Shown piece after piece: positions 1 to 8,047 of a DNA stretch of 44,174 nucleotides. Positions within the stretch are counted from its first letter, which is position 1. Every line of letters starts with the position of its first letter. The stretch comes from an archaeon (GTDB lineage Archaea > Iainarchaeota > Iainarchaeia > Iainarchaeales > CSSED10-239): positions 1 to 44,174 of the forward strand of contig JALNXN010000006.1 in the NCBI GenBank assembly GCA_023230325.1, written 5' to 3'. The position numbers and the translations under genes are program-made. The notes beneath the pieces were generated by a model. The model was not told the DNA's origin and ran no database searches. It saw nothing but the letters and a program-made list of their open reading frames with translations.

Positions 1-144
1 GTCTAAAGATTCTTTTGTGAAAGTCTTTCCCCAAGTTAAGACTACTGCAATTAACACCACAGCAACAACAACTAAAAGGATAGTTGCAATTAATGGGGAG
101 ATTGATTTTTTCTTAAAAATGTTTTTGCTTTTATTTCTGTTCAT
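1..144 (-). CDS. Type IV pilin/archaellin-like protein, N-terminus only (runs off the left edge)
   Basis: The gene starts at an ATG at 144-142 and is still open at base 1, giving 48 residues. They show a short Lys/Arg/Asn-rich head, then KKKSISPLIATILLVVVAVV and more hydrophobic residues. This is the class III signal peptide of archaeal pilins and archaellins: basic stretch, processing site, then a helix that forms the filament core. In this family the prepilin peptidase cuts just before the hydrophobic stretch. A good ribosome binding site (AGGTGA on the minus strand, about 152-156) fixes the start. It could be an adhesion pilin, an archaellin or another pseudopilin, which the missing C-terminal part would decide. 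The GspE/TadA-type ATPase at 38660-40963 is a possible assembly motor, but it is not adjacent. Confidence 0.75.
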   Translation of the reverse strand, partial: MNRNKSKNIFKKKSISPLIATILLVVVAVVLIAVVLTWGKTFTKESLD

Positions 145-229
145 AAATTTTCACCTTTTATAAATATTATATATCTACTATTAGTTAATCAAAATATTTT
201 TAAAGACTTGGGAAAGAAAGAAAAATTGA

Positions 230-562
230 TTATTTTAGTTTTTTAATTGTAGAACTTACTTTCTTGATAACAATTAAACCTAACTCTTTTTTTAAAAAAA
301 ATAAAGATCCTAAAAATTGATTTAAATAAAATTTATTTACTCTTACAATAACTTCTCTTTTTTCTAGATCTAAATCTATTACTGTTATATTTGCTTTGGC
401 TGTTAGAAAAACACCAAAGACCTTTTGAAAATTATTATTCAAGATTGTAAATAAATTGTAAGGATCAGACAATATTTCCTTTGAGAAAGAGAAATGCACA
501 TATCTTTTCTTGTGCCTTAAAGTTGGTCTGATCACATTTAGTTTCTTTTTATTTACAACCAT
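230..562 (-). CDS. rnp2: RNase P protein component 2 (Pop5)
   Basis: This is a small basic protein of 110 residues. It opens with the Pop5 signature RPTLRHKKRYVHF, followed by the alpha-beta fold with a conserved hydrophobic pattern and a basic C-terminus. In archaea Pop5 pairs with Rpp30 and supports the catalytic domain of RNase P RNA, which removes tRNA 5' leaders. The gene lies directly downstream of rnp3 (Rpp30), so the two partners are probably co-transcribed with argS. I chose the ATG at 562 over an upstream in-frame TTG at 571, because the AGTGAT at 571-576 then sits at normal ribosome-binding-site distance. The spacer to rnp3 carries a tandem 14-base repeat. Confidence 0.85.
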   Translation of the reverse strand: MVVNKKKLNVIRPTLRHKKRYVHFSFSKEILSDPYNLFTILNNNFQKVFGVFLTAKANITVIDLDLEKREVIVRVNKFYLNQFLGSLFFLKKELGLIVIKKVSSTIKKLK

Positions 563-583
563 TTTTATCAATCACTTTATTTT

Positions 584-611
584 TTCTTAGTTTTCAATTC
601 TTAGTTTTCAA
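584..611. repeat. Tandem 14-base duplication between rnp3 and rnp2
   Basis: The unit TTCTTAGTTTTCAA occurs twice head to tail, at 584-597 and 598-611, with no mismatches. It lies in the 84-base spacer between the stop of rnp3 and the start of rnp2. It is probably a simple slippage duplication in AT-rich DNA. Confidence 0.7.
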
Positions 612-646
612 CTTTAATTTTAAATTTTAATTTTCTTACCTAACAA

Positions 647-1255
647 TTATTCTAATAGTATTTTTCTGTCTAACAACCTATCTATAAATTGCTCCTCTAA
701 ATTAAAGTTTATTAAAAAAGATTTTAAGATATTAATATCTACTAGTTCTTCATAGTTTCTTGCAAAAGAAGAGAATATAAAATCTGCTTGCTTTATTTTT
801 AACAAATCTATTATAAACTGAGTTTGTTTTAAATTTCTAAGTACAAACCTATCTGTGTAAAGAGAAGTCTTAAAAGCAACAATTTTATTTTGTTGTTTAA
901 TCATGTTTGCAGACTGCTCATCAAAACTTAACTTCTCTGAAATTGGGTTTAAAAGAATATTTACTTTTAAATTGTTTATTGCTAGAGTGTTTTCTTTTAA
1001 GTTACCACCAACATAGATTATTTTTTCTAAAGATTTATATTTATTTAATAATTTTAGATCAGAAAATAAAAATAACTTATGGAATTTTAATTTTTTAGAT
1101 TTTGGTAAAAGAAACTGAGAGGTTAGACTTTCTTGGGTGTTAATCTCTCTTACCACAAAGACATGTTTATAGCCTAAACTTAAGAAAGTGTCTTCAATTT
1201 TTTTAAAGCTATTATTTTCTAATAACTCTTCATAAATTATATCAAAATATTCCAT
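647..1255 (-). CDS. rnp3: RNase P protein component 3 (Rpp30)
   Basis: This 202-residue protein matches the archaeal Rpp30/Rnp3 family, a TIM-barrel-like RNase P subunit that partners Pop5. The stretch around residues 105-125 (LNPISEKLSFDEQSANM then IVAFKTS) resembles the family strand-helix-strand where other members have a conserved Asp and VAIEIN-like motif. Linkage to Pop5 supports the call. The length is close to the usual 200-240 residues. The ATG at 1255 is preferred over an in-frame GTG at 1267: the stop TGA of argS lies inside GTGAT, which then serves as the ribosome binding site for this gene and suggests translational coupling. Divergence makes single-residue assignments uncertain. 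Confidence 0.8.
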   Translation of the reverse strand: MEYFDIIYEELLENNSFKKIEDTFLSLGYKHVFVVREINTQESLTSQFLLPKSKKLKFHKLFLFSDLKLLNKYKSLEKIIYVGGNLKENTLAINNLKVNILLNPISEKLSFDEQSANMIKQQNKIVAFKTSLYTDRFVLRNLKQTQFIIDLLKIKQADFIFSSFARNYEELVDINILKSFLINFNLEEQFIDRLLDRKILLE

Positions 1256-1263
1256 TTGTTTAA

Positions 1264-2967
1264 TCACATCTTTTCAGGCATTTCAATCCCTAAAATTGAA
1301 AGGGTTTTTGTTAAAACTATAATATATGCTTTGATAATTAAAACTCTATTTTTTTTAATAGCCTCATCTTCAACCAAGACTTGACAAGTGGTGTAAAATT
1401 TATTAAACAGATGTGCAAGCTCAAGTGCATAGTTTGCAATAATGTGCGGTTTATAGTTTCTTGCTGAATATTCTATTTTTTCTTGTAACTCTTGAAACTT
1501 GTTTATTAACAATAGCTCTTCATTTTCTAAAGTAGCTTTAGAAAGATCTTTTAGGCTAATATTACTTAGGTTTGCTTTTTCTAAAATACCCTTTGCTCTA
1601 ACACCTGTATATTGAACATAAGAGCAAGAGTCTCCTGCTAAGTCTGTTGCAACATCTAGATCAAAGACTAGATTTTTAGAAGTATTTATTTTTAACATCT
1701 CAAAAATTATTGTTCCAAAGGATATTTTTTTTAGAGTTGATTGATCTGAATCTAATCCATTCTCCGTTAATACTTTATTAACTTTTGTAAAAACTTCATC
1801 TCTAAAGTCCTCATATAAAGTCATTCCACCTTCTCTTGATTTCATTTTTCCTTCTGGGGTGTTTATTAGTCCATGACTTATGTGTAGATTATTGAAGTTA
1901 GGGTAGATAAATTTAAATAATCTAAATAACTGTTTTAAATAAAAATCTTGCTCACAGGCAACAACATATAAAAAATCATTACAGTCAGGATATTTTTCTT
2001 TCTTTAAATTAATTAAGCCTATGTCTTTTGCACCATAGAGAAGAGCACCATTACCTTTGATTAAAATAAAGTTTCCAAGTTCCTTTGAACCAAGATCAGC
2101 AACAATAGCTCCGTCGTCCTCTACAAAAATGTCTTTGTATTTTTTAAAAAGGTCTGTCTTTATTTCTAAAAACTTCTTTTCAGCTTGACTTTCAAAAATC
2201 GTGTGGTCAACAGTTATCCCTAGTTCTTTTCCAACCTCTAAAAAACTATTAAAGCTTGCAGTCACAAATTTTTTTAGATCTTTTTGTAAACTTTCATCTG
2301 TCATCAGCTTAACTTGCAAATCATCAATTTCTTTTTTGTAGATGTCAGGATTTTCAGCAACCTTGTTTCCTGCAGAAATATAGATTTCACCAAACCATTT
2401 GCTTACATAACTTTTTGGAATCTCTTTTTTATTTTTTTCTAAAAATTTATAATAATACCATAACCACTTAGAAACATGAGTTCCAACATCTCCATTATAA
2501 GTTACAGCTTTTGGGTTTGCACCAATTTCTTTTAAGAGATTGTAAACTACTTGGCCAGTAACTGCGTTTCTTATGTGTCCAACATGTAATGTTTTTAGAG
2601 GATTTGGATTAAAGGTGTCAATCACATATGTCCTAGAATCAATATTTCTTTTTGTAAAGTTTTCTTTTAAGTTTAAAATATCTGAAATGGTGTTTTTAAA
2701 TAATAAAAAAGAATTAATCTTTATGTTTAGATAACCATTAACTTCAAAAAATTCAAAATCCTTAGACCTTAAACTACCAGCTAGATCTTTTGCAATAACC
2801 ACCGGAGATTTTTTAAGCAACTTAGATAAGAAAAAGCAAGGTAAAGAGTAGTTACCAAGATCTTGGTTAGGTGGAACTTCTAAAGACTTATAGATTTTTT
2901 CTTCAGTAATTTCTTTATTTGAAAAATAATCAAATATTATTTTAGATATTTCTCTTTTATATTCCAT
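1264..2967 (-). CDS. argS: Arginyl-tRNA synthetase
   Basis: A full-length class I aminoacyl-tRNA synthetase of 567 residues that charges tRNA-Arg. Residues 1-90 form the N-terminal Add1 domain that contacts the tRNA D-loop. The HIGH signature appears as HVGH at 128-131. The KMSKS equivalent is KMKSREGG in the second half of the catalytic core. An alpha-helical DALR anticodon-binding domain closes the protein, and the usual terminal Met is present. The gene is followed immediately by rnp3 and rnp2, and a tRNA-Arg gene lies just upstream on the same strand, so the region groups tRNA maturation and charging functions. Confidence 0.97.
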   Translation of the reverse strand: MEYKREISKIIFDYFSNKEITEEKIYKSLEVPPNQDLGNYSLPCFFLSKLLKKSPVVIAKDLAGSLRSKDFEFFEVNGYLNIKINSFLLFKNTISDILNLKENFTKRNIDSRTYVIDTFNPNPLKTLHVGHIRNAVTGQVVYNLLKEIGANPKAVTYNGDVGTHVSKWLWYYYKFLEKNKKEIPKSYVSKWFGEIYISAGNKVAENPDIYKKEIDDLQVKLMTDESLQKDLKKFVTASFNSFLEVGKELGITVDHTIFESQAEKKFLEIKTDLFKKYKDIFVEDDGAIVADLGSKELGNFILIKGNGALLYGAKDIGLINLKKEKYPDCNDFLYVVACEQDFYLKQLFRLFKFIYPNFNNLHISHGLINTPEGKMKSREGGMTLYEDFRDEVFTKVNKVLTENGLDSDQSTLKKISFGTIIFEMLKINTSKNLVFDLDVATDLAGDSCSYVQYTGVRAKGILEKANLSNISLKDLSKATLENEELLLINKFQELQEKIEYSARNYKPHIIANYALELAHLFNKFYTTCQVLVEDEAIKKNRVLIIKAYIIVLTKTLSILGIEMPEKM

Positions 2968-2997
2968 AACACACAGTAATCTCTAATTTAAAAAAAG

Positions 2998-3070
2998 CGA
3001 GTCCGGAGGGATTCGAACCCTCGACCCACAGCTTAGAAGGCTGTTGCCCTATCCACTAGGCCACGGACCC
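2998..3070 (-). tRNA. tRNA-Arg (anticodon UCU)
   Basis: A 73-base cloverleaf without intron. The acceptor strands GGGTCCG and CGGACTC pair over seven positions with one G-U. The D arm, the anticodon arm with loop CTTCTAA and the T arm with GGTTCGAATCC are all present. The anticodon is TCT, which reads AGA and AGG, the main arginine codons used here. The discriminator base is G and no CCA is encoded. It lies just upstream of argS on the same strand. Confidence 0.95.
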
Positions 3071-3092
3071 ACTTATAGATATAGACTAAGAA

Positions 3093-3107
3093 AATATTTA
3101 TAAATAG
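3093..3107 (-). promoter_or_regulatory. TATA box for tRNA-Arg
   Basis: On the minus strand CTATTTATAAATATT lies about 25-35 bases upstream of the tRNA 5' end (3070). That is the distance expected for an archaeal TATA element when transcription begins just before the mature tRNA. No other gene could use it on this strand. Confidence 0.6.
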
Positions 3108-3113
3108 ATAGAT

Positions 3114-3143
3114 TTAAAAAAATAAAAAAAGAAAGAAGAAAAA
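3114..3143 (-). terminator. T-rich terminator behind the DsbA-like gene
   Basis: Read on the minus strand, the bases just after the stop codon of the DsbA-like gene are runs of T broken by single C or A bases. This is the U-tract type of archaeal intrinsic terminator. No hairpin is needed or seen. Confidence 0.5.
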
Positions 3144-3144
3144 A

Positions 3145-4677
3145 TTACTGAGCTTGGCCTTGCCCAAGTAATTGCTGATAAAGCTTGTTTAGTTCTTCAA
3201 TTTCATCATTATATTTTTCCATTACTGGATCTACCATTGCTTTTTGACCTAATTGTTCTCTAAGACTAAACAACAATTCATGTGTCTCTAAGTATTTTCC
3301 TTGTTTCTCTGCACATCTAGAAAATATTGCAGGGAATAATGCTGACATCTCATGAACAACAAAATCTTTAATTACTAGGTTTGCTTTATTGGCATCCACA
3401 TAGTTCTCTATAACCAAAGATTGTGTTTCTTGCTCAAATTTCGTACAGTATGGGCAATCATAATCTGTAAACACATAGATATTTACTTTTGCTTCAGGAT
3501 CCCCCATAACATAGTCTAACTCGTCAACCATGATATCATAGTTTAATAATTGATTTAGAGTAGTTATGTTTGCTGCAGAAATCAAATCAGAAACAACACT
3601 TGGAGACAACACATAACCATTAGTTGATGTCTCTACAAACAAATTTGTAAAAAAGTAAGATAGATTTTCATCAGTCATAATATCTAAACCCTCAATATTT
3701 CCATCTAAGTAGAAACCAGGAATCACAGTCAACCCAACTGCTTCAATCAAATCTCTTGCAAAAGGATCTTCATAAGATAAATAAACAACTTCTGTTTCTG
3801 AAAATAACTTGTTAAAAAATTCTTTAATCTCAGGGGTTAGTTGTTCAGAGCTTTTCATAAACTCAATTAACTCTGTAGTGTTGTCTTTAGTTATTTGATG
3901 TCTATCATTATATAAAATTGTTAATGTTGGTTCTGAATCTATATCAGATTTATATGATTTATTTTCATAGTTCCAATCAATAACAGGATCTGCTAATGCA
4001 AATTCTATTTTCTCAGAAACAAAGTTATAATCTTGAGCTCCATTTATAAAATAACCATTTACATAAATTCCAGGAGTCCCACTAACACCTAAATTTGTTG
4101 CTAAGAAAGAATCTGTTTGAATTTTCATAATTATGTCTGATGCTAAAACATTCATGTCAGGATCTGCATAATCATTTTCTAAAAGACATTGATCCATTTG
4201 TTCTGCATCTAAATCCAATTCTGTATATTTAGTTTCTAAAAAAGCAGTTTGTTTTTCTTTAACTTCTCTTAAAATCTTTAATTGCAATTCTAATGATTTT
4301 ACTTGAAATTCTTCTTGTGTAATTGTTGGAATTGTAGTGTTAGTATCTAGATTTGCATCAACAGGTACATTTGTGTCAACTGGAGGATTTGTGTCATTGT
4401 TTGCTGGTGTAAAAACAGATATTAAAACAATCACAATAATTAAAATCACAAGTATTAAAATTGTAATCAAGTCTTTCTTTTTTGAGAACACACAACTTTT
4501 TTTATCTTTACAGCTTTTATTTTCTGCAACTTTAGTATGTGTTACTTTAATATCTTTTTCTTTTCCTTTTTCTAACTTCTGATCAGAAGAAGGTTTATTT
4601 TCTAAATTATCTTTTTTAGAAGAAGTTTCTTTTAAATTTTCCTTCTTCTTTTTAATAATTTTCTTTTTTTTAACCAA
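3145..4677 (-). CDS. Membrane-anchored DsbA-like thiol oxidoreductase with permuted domain order
   Basis: This 510-residue protein has a Lys-rich N-terminus (1-68), one transmembrane helix (about 69-89) and an Asn/Thr/Pro-rich linker (90-120), so the rest should face outside. Residues 125-230 look like the second half of DsbA: a DQCL helix, then GVSGTPGIYVNG with the cis-proline loop at 200-203. Residues 247-350 look like a second thioredoxin-fold domain with an IPGFYLDG loop but no CxxC. Residues 391-475 look like the first half of DsbA: GDPEAKVNIYVFTDYDCPYC with the active site CPYC at 408-411, then RCAEKQGKYLETHELLF. DsbA halves thus occur in swapped order in one open frame. The start is TTG, with a strong AGGTGAT three bases upstream and no better ATG nearby. 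The expected role is disulfide formation or isomerisation in exported proteins. Confidence 0.8.
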   Translation of the reverse strand: MVKKKKIIKKKKENLKETSSKKDNLENKPSSDQKLEKGKEKDIKVTHTKVAENKSCKDKKSCVFSKKKDLITILILVILIIVIVLISVFTPANNDTNPPVDTNVPVDANLDTNTTIPTITQEEFQVKSLELQLKILREVKEKQTAFLETKYTELDLDAEQMDQCLLENDYADPDMNVLASDIIMKIQTDSFLATNLGVSGTPGIYVNGYFINGAQDYNFVSEKIEFALADPVIDWNYENKSYKSDIDSEPTLTILYNDRHQITKDNTTELIEFMKSSEQLTPEIKEFFNKLFSETEVVYLSYEDPFARDLIEAVGLTVIPGFYLDGNIEGLDIMTDENLSYFFTNLFVETSTNGYVLSPSVVSDLISAANITTLNQLLNYDIMVDELDYVMGDPEAKVNIYVFTDYDCPYCTKFEQETQSLVIENYVDANKANLVIKDFVVHEMSALFPAIFSRCAEKQGKYLETHELLFSLREQLGQKAMVDPVMEKYNDEIEELNKLYQQLLGQGQAQ

Positions 4678-4771
4678 ATTATCACCTTTAGTATAACATA
4701 TATTAAATAAGAATTAGACAAAATGTTTTTAAACATACTTTATTTAATGATTATGTTACAAGATATTAATT
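4678..4771. promoter_or_regulatory. Divergent promoter region between the DsbA-like gene and taw1
   Basis: The 94-base spacer holds the GGTGAT ribosome binding site of the DsbA-like gene (4681-4686 on the plus strand as ATCACC). AT-rich TATA-like stretches near 4722-4745 could serve both directions. taw1 has no evident ribosome binding site. Confidence 0.4.
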
Positions 4772-5743
4772 ATGGAAAATAAAAAAGAAATCTTTAAAGA
4801 TTTGGAACATAAACACTATAGGATTTTTGGAGAACATTCAGCAGTAGAGATTTGCGAATGGAACAAAAAGGCTCTAAGAGGAGAAGGTGTTTGTTATAAA
4901 CAAAAATTTTATAATGTTGATTGTCATAGGTGTGCTCAGATAACACCTACAGTCTTATGGTGTCATCAAAATTGTAGTTTCTGCTGGAGACCAGCAAACT
5001 ATATGCCTGCTTGGGAAATGGGTGAAAGAATTGATGACCCTAAAGATATTATTGAAGGTCTATTTATAAAAAGACAAAAACTATTAAGTGGCTTTGGAGG
5101 AAACCAAAAGGTTAATTCTAAACTACTAGAAGAAAGCTTAACACCTTCTCATGTTGCTATCTCTCTTGCTGGAGAACCTACAATCTATCCTAAGATTGGA
5201 GAAATGGTTTCTTACTTAAAATCTAAAAAAGAAATAAAAAGTATATTTATCGTAACAAATGGTTTAGAGCCTAAAAGATTAGAAGAACTAAACAATAATA
5301 ATTGTTTACCAACACAACTTTATCTTTCAATTGAAGCACCTAATAAAGATTTACATTTTAAAATTAATAGACCAAAAATAAAGAATAGTTGGGAAATTTT
5401 TAATAAAACTTTAGAATTGTTTCCAAAATTAAATTGTAGAAGAGTATTAAGATTTACAATGATTAAAGGAATTAATGATTCTTTAGAGTATTTAGATGAA
5501 TATGTTAAATTGTTTGAAAAAACAGATTCTGATTTTTTAGAAATTAAATCGTACATGTTTTTAGGATATTCTAGAGAAAATTTGAAATTTGAAAACATGC
5601 CAAACCATGAAGAAGTTTCTAACTTTGCAAAAGAGATTGAAAAGAAGTCCTCTAAGTTTAAAATTATTGATGAACAAGTTGCTTCAAGAATTGTTCTATT
5701 AAAAAATAAAAATAGTAAATATAAAAATTTTATAAAAGACTAG
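4772..5743 (+). CDS. taw1: tRNA 4-demethylwyosine synthase (Taw1/TYW1)
   Basis: A 323-residue radical SAM enzyme. Taw1 condenses N1-methylguanosine-37 of tRNA-Phe with two carbons of pyruvate to form the tricyclic core of wyosine. The radical SAM motif is C64-x3-C68-x2-C71 in LWCHQNCSFCWRP. Additional cysteines at 28, 41 and 51/54 match the spacing of the second 4Fe-4S cluster that binds pyruvate in this family. The segment HVAISLAGEPTIYP carries the GEP-type radical SAM motif. Length is normal for the archaeal stand-alone form without flavodoxin domain. It needs two Fe-S clusters, consistent with the ISC operon in this window. Confidence 0.95.
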   Translation: MENKKEIFKDLEHKHYRIFGEHSAVEICEWNKKALRGEGVCYKQKFYNVDCHRCAQITPTVLWCHQNCSFCWRPANYMPAWEMGERIDDPKDIIEGLFIKRQKLLSGFGGNQKVNSKLLEESLTPSHVAISLAGEPTIYPKIGEMVSYLKSKKEIKSIFIVTNGLEPKRLEELNNNNCLPTQLYLSIEAPNKDLHFKINRPKIKNSWEIFNKTLELFPKLNCRRVLRFTMIKGINDSLEYLDEYVKLFEKTDSDFLEIKSYMFLGYSRENLKFENMPNHEEVSNFAKEIEKKSSKFKIIDEQVASRIVLLKNKNSKYKNFIKD

Positions 5744-5788
5744 GGTTAAAAAAAATTAATTTAAAAAAAGAAAAAAAGGTAATAGAGT

Positions 5789-6658
5789 ATGGAACTTTCA
5801 GACAATTTAAAAAAAATAATAAAAATAATTAATACTAAAAAGACTGTGTGCTTGTTAGCACCTGCCTTTCCTGTTGACTTTAAATACCCTGATATAATTA
5901 TTGATCTTAAAAAAATTGGGTTTTCTAAAATCCTAGAACTCACTTATGCTGCAAAATTAATAAGTATAAGGTATAGTAAGATTCTTAAAAGACTTCCAGA
6001 AAAACAATTTATCTGTGCTAATTGCCCAAGTGTTGTTAAGTATATAGAAAATAAATACCCACAGCATAAAGCTAAGATAATTAATGTGGCGTCTCCAATG
6101 ATAATCATGGGAAGATATTCACATGCTGAATACCCAAGCTATAAGACGATATTTGTTGGACCTTGCCTTTCTAAAAAACAAGAAGCTATTGAAAATCATG
6201 AGGTCGATTTTGCTATAACCTTTAAAGAATTACAAGAAATTTTTGATTATTATGCTGAAAAAAAGTTGTTTAAAAAAATTGACATAGACCCAAAGACTGT
6301 TGACTTTAATAAGCTATATAATGATTATACAAAAATCTATCCACTTTCAGGAGCTGTAGCAAAAACCATGAACTACAAAGAAATTGTAGAAAAGAAACAA
6401 GTAGTTATTGCTGATGGAATAAAAGGAATTGATTTGGCAATTAAAAAAATGGAGAAAAATAAAAATATTAGACTTTTAGATATTCTTTTTTGTGAAGGTG
6501 GCTGTATTGGTGGTCCAGGAATTATGTCAAAAGATTCACTTGAAGTAAAAAAAAAAAAAATTTTAGATTATAAAAAGGAATGTAAAAAAACACCTATGGG
6601 TGAACACTTTGGAAAATTTGAATATTATAAAGATCTAAAGCTTAGAAGAAAATTATAA
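5789..6658 (+). CDS. Stand-alone FeFe-hydrogenase-like H-cluster domain protein
   Basis: This 289-residue protein consists only of the catalytic H-domain of the iron-only hydrogenase large subunit. There is no N-terminal ferredoxin domain. The three H-cluster signatures are recognisable. L1 is CANCPSVV with ligand C79; N78 stands where canonical enzymes have the proton-relay Cys of TSCCP. L2 is GPCLSKKQE with C126 and the conserved Lys and Glu at +3 and +6. L3 is FCEGGCIGGPG with C235 and C239. All four cluster-binding cysteines are therefore kept. The family includes true FeFe hydrogenases, sensory variants and NARF/Nar1-type Fe-S proteins. Very short FeFe hydrogenases have been described in DPANN archaea. 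No HydE, HydF or HydG maturase is in the window, so hydrogenase activity is not proven. GGTAAT upstream supports the start. Confidence 0.8.
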   Translation: MELSDNLKKIIKIINTKKTVCLLAPAFPVDFKYPDIIIDLKKIGFSKILELTYAAKLISIRYSKILKRLPEKQFICANCPSVVKYIENKYPQHKAKIINVASPMIIMGRYSHAEYPSYKTIFVGPCLSKKQEAIENHEVDFAITFKELQEIFDYYAEKKLFKKIDIDPKTVDFNKLYNDYTKIYPLSGAVAKTMNYKEIVEKKQVVIADGIKGIDLAIKKMEKNKNIRLLDILFCEGGCIGGPGIMSKDSLEVKKKKILDYKKECKKTPMGEHFGKFEYYKDLKLRRKL

Positions 6659-6695
6659 AAAAAGAAAAATAAAAAAGGAAGAAAAAGAGAAAAAG
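6659..6695 (-). terminator. T-rich terminator behind radA
   Basis: Between the convergent H-domain gene and radA, the minus strand carries long T runs broken by C, directly downstream of radA. This fits an archaeal U-tract terminator. Confidence 0.45.
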
Positions 6696-6706
6696 CGCTA
6701 TACAAC

Positions 6707-7801
6707 TTAATCAACAACACCATTCTCAGTAACATTATATATTGCTTCACCATCTGGAAGAGAAGGAGAATCTACTAGTTTTGCAATCCTCTTTGAACCA
6801 GTTCCCTTTCTTAAATAAATTCTTGTCTTTGAGGCATGCTTTACAACATTACCCCCAATAGCATCTGTAGGGTCTCCAAAGAGAATGTCAGGTCTTGACA
6901 TAACCTGGTTGGTTACAAAGACAACAACATTATACAACTCTGCAACTTTCTGTAACAACCTCATATGTTGATTTAGCTTTTGTTGTCTGTCTGAAAGTTG
7001 CCCTCTACCAGTATACTCAGATCTAAATTGACTTGTTAAAGAATCCACAATCAATAATTTAACATTATGCTCCTTAATCAAATCAACGCTCTTTTCTGTA
7101 AGTAACATCTGATGGTTACTATTGTATGCTCTTGCAACATAAATATTTTTCATAATCTCATCAGGATCAACCCCTAAATGCTTAGAGATCTGTGCAACTC
7201 TTTCAGGTCTAAATGAATTTTCTGTATCAATATATAGAACTGCACCGCCTAGACCACCTTTGTCCTTAGGCAATTGAGCCATAACACAAAGTTGAAAACA
7301 CCACTGACTTTTACCAGAAGCAAACTTACCATACACTTCAGTTATTGATTGGCTCTCTATACCTCCACCTAAAAGTTCATCTAAAGACTCTGCACCTATT
7401 GATAACCTAGAGATTGTCTTTCTTTTTAATAAAATCTTGTCTGCACTCTCAAAACCCATGTCTAGAGAGTCTCTTGCAGCCTTAATAGCCTTAATGGCTG
7501 TGCCTTCCCCTAAACCAGCAACAGCTACAAGTTCCATTGGTGAAGCTACAGCTATAGCCTCATAAGAATCATAACCAGCTCCTCTTAGCTTCTCTGCAGA
7601 GGTAGGCCCTATCCCAGGGAGTTTGCCTATATCTTTAGGTTTAATTTTTTCTTTAAGTTTTTCCTCTTCTGTCTTTGGAGCATCTGTCTTAAAGTCATCA
7701 TCAACCTCTTGCTCAAAAGCCTCATCCTCTAAGTCATCCTCGTAAGTTTCATCAACAACTTCTTCTGATTCTTTTTCATCAAAATTATTTTTTTTTGCCA
7801 T
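6707..7801 (-). CDS. radA: DNA repair and recombination protein RadA
   Basis: The archaeal RecA/Rad51 recombinase, 364 residues from the chosen start. An acidic N-terminal extension (about 1-45) precedes the helix-hairpin-helix domain with LPGIGPTSAEKL (61-72). The ATPase core has Walker A GKFASGKS (158-165) and Walker B LLIVDSL, followed by the DNA-binding loops. It forms filaments on single-stranded DNA for strand exchange. The open frame extends 12 codons further upstream, but the ATG at 7801 is preceded by a clear AGGTGA, so that start is used. The acidic extension of about 35 residues before the usual RadA domain is longer than average. Confidence 0.97.
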   Translation of the reverse strand: MAKKNNFDEKESEEVVDETYEDDLEDEAFEQEVDDDFKTDAPKTEEEKLKEKIKPKDIGKLPGIGPTSAEKLRGAGYDSYEAIAVASPMELVAVAGLGEGTAIKAIKAARDSLDMGFESADKILLKRKTISRLSIGAESLDELLGGGIESQSITEVYGKFASGKSQWCFQLCVMAQLPKDKGGLGGAVLYIDTENSFRPERVAQISKHLGVDPDEIMKNIYVARAYNSNHQMLLTEKSVDLIKEHNVKLLIVDSLTSQFRSEYTGRGQLSDRQQKLNQHMRLLQKVAELYNVVVFVTNQVMSRPDILFGDPTDAIGGNVVKHASKTRIYLRKGTGSKRIAKLVDSPSLPDGEAIYNVTENGVVD

Positions 7802-8047
7802 ATGTTTTTCACCTTTTTTCCTTTCATCTTTTTTCACGTTTTATTTCTTGTGTTTCTCGTCTCACAAATCATTTTCCACAAGTAAGGTATTAAACTTGGG
7901 TTAACAATAATATTATGGTAAATAACTTATATATCTCTTTTGGAGGGGGGTAGTTTGCCGAGAAAGAAACCTAACTAAAAACCTATAAATAGTTTTCTAT
8001 ATAATATAAAATAGAAACAAATATAAAAAAATAAAAAAAGATTAAAA
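7802..8047. promoter_or_regulatory. Divergent promoter region, radA / PEP-synthase-like gene
   Basis: For radA (minus strand) the likely TATA box is GATATATAAG, plus-strand 7926-7935. For the plus-strand gene, CCTATAAATAG at 7981-7991 and TATATAATATAAA near 8000-8012 are candidates. Between them lies the G-rich element at 7938-7970. Confidence 0.5.
7938..7970 (+). promoter_or_regulatory. G-rich intergenic element, copy 1 (upstream of radA)
   Basis: The segment starts TTTTGGAGGGGGGTAGTTTG and ends CCGAGAAAGAAAC. It matches the segment at 36668-36700 upstream of mcm with two gapped positions and a few substitutions. It sits just upstream of the radA TATA box. It may be an operator for replication and repair genes or a remnant of a dispersed repeat. 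Confidence 0.5.

Noticed and set aside
7802..7837. 12-codon extension of RadA
   Set aside because: GGTGA before the ATG at 7801 lies inside the extension, so it is the ribosome binding site, not coding sequence.
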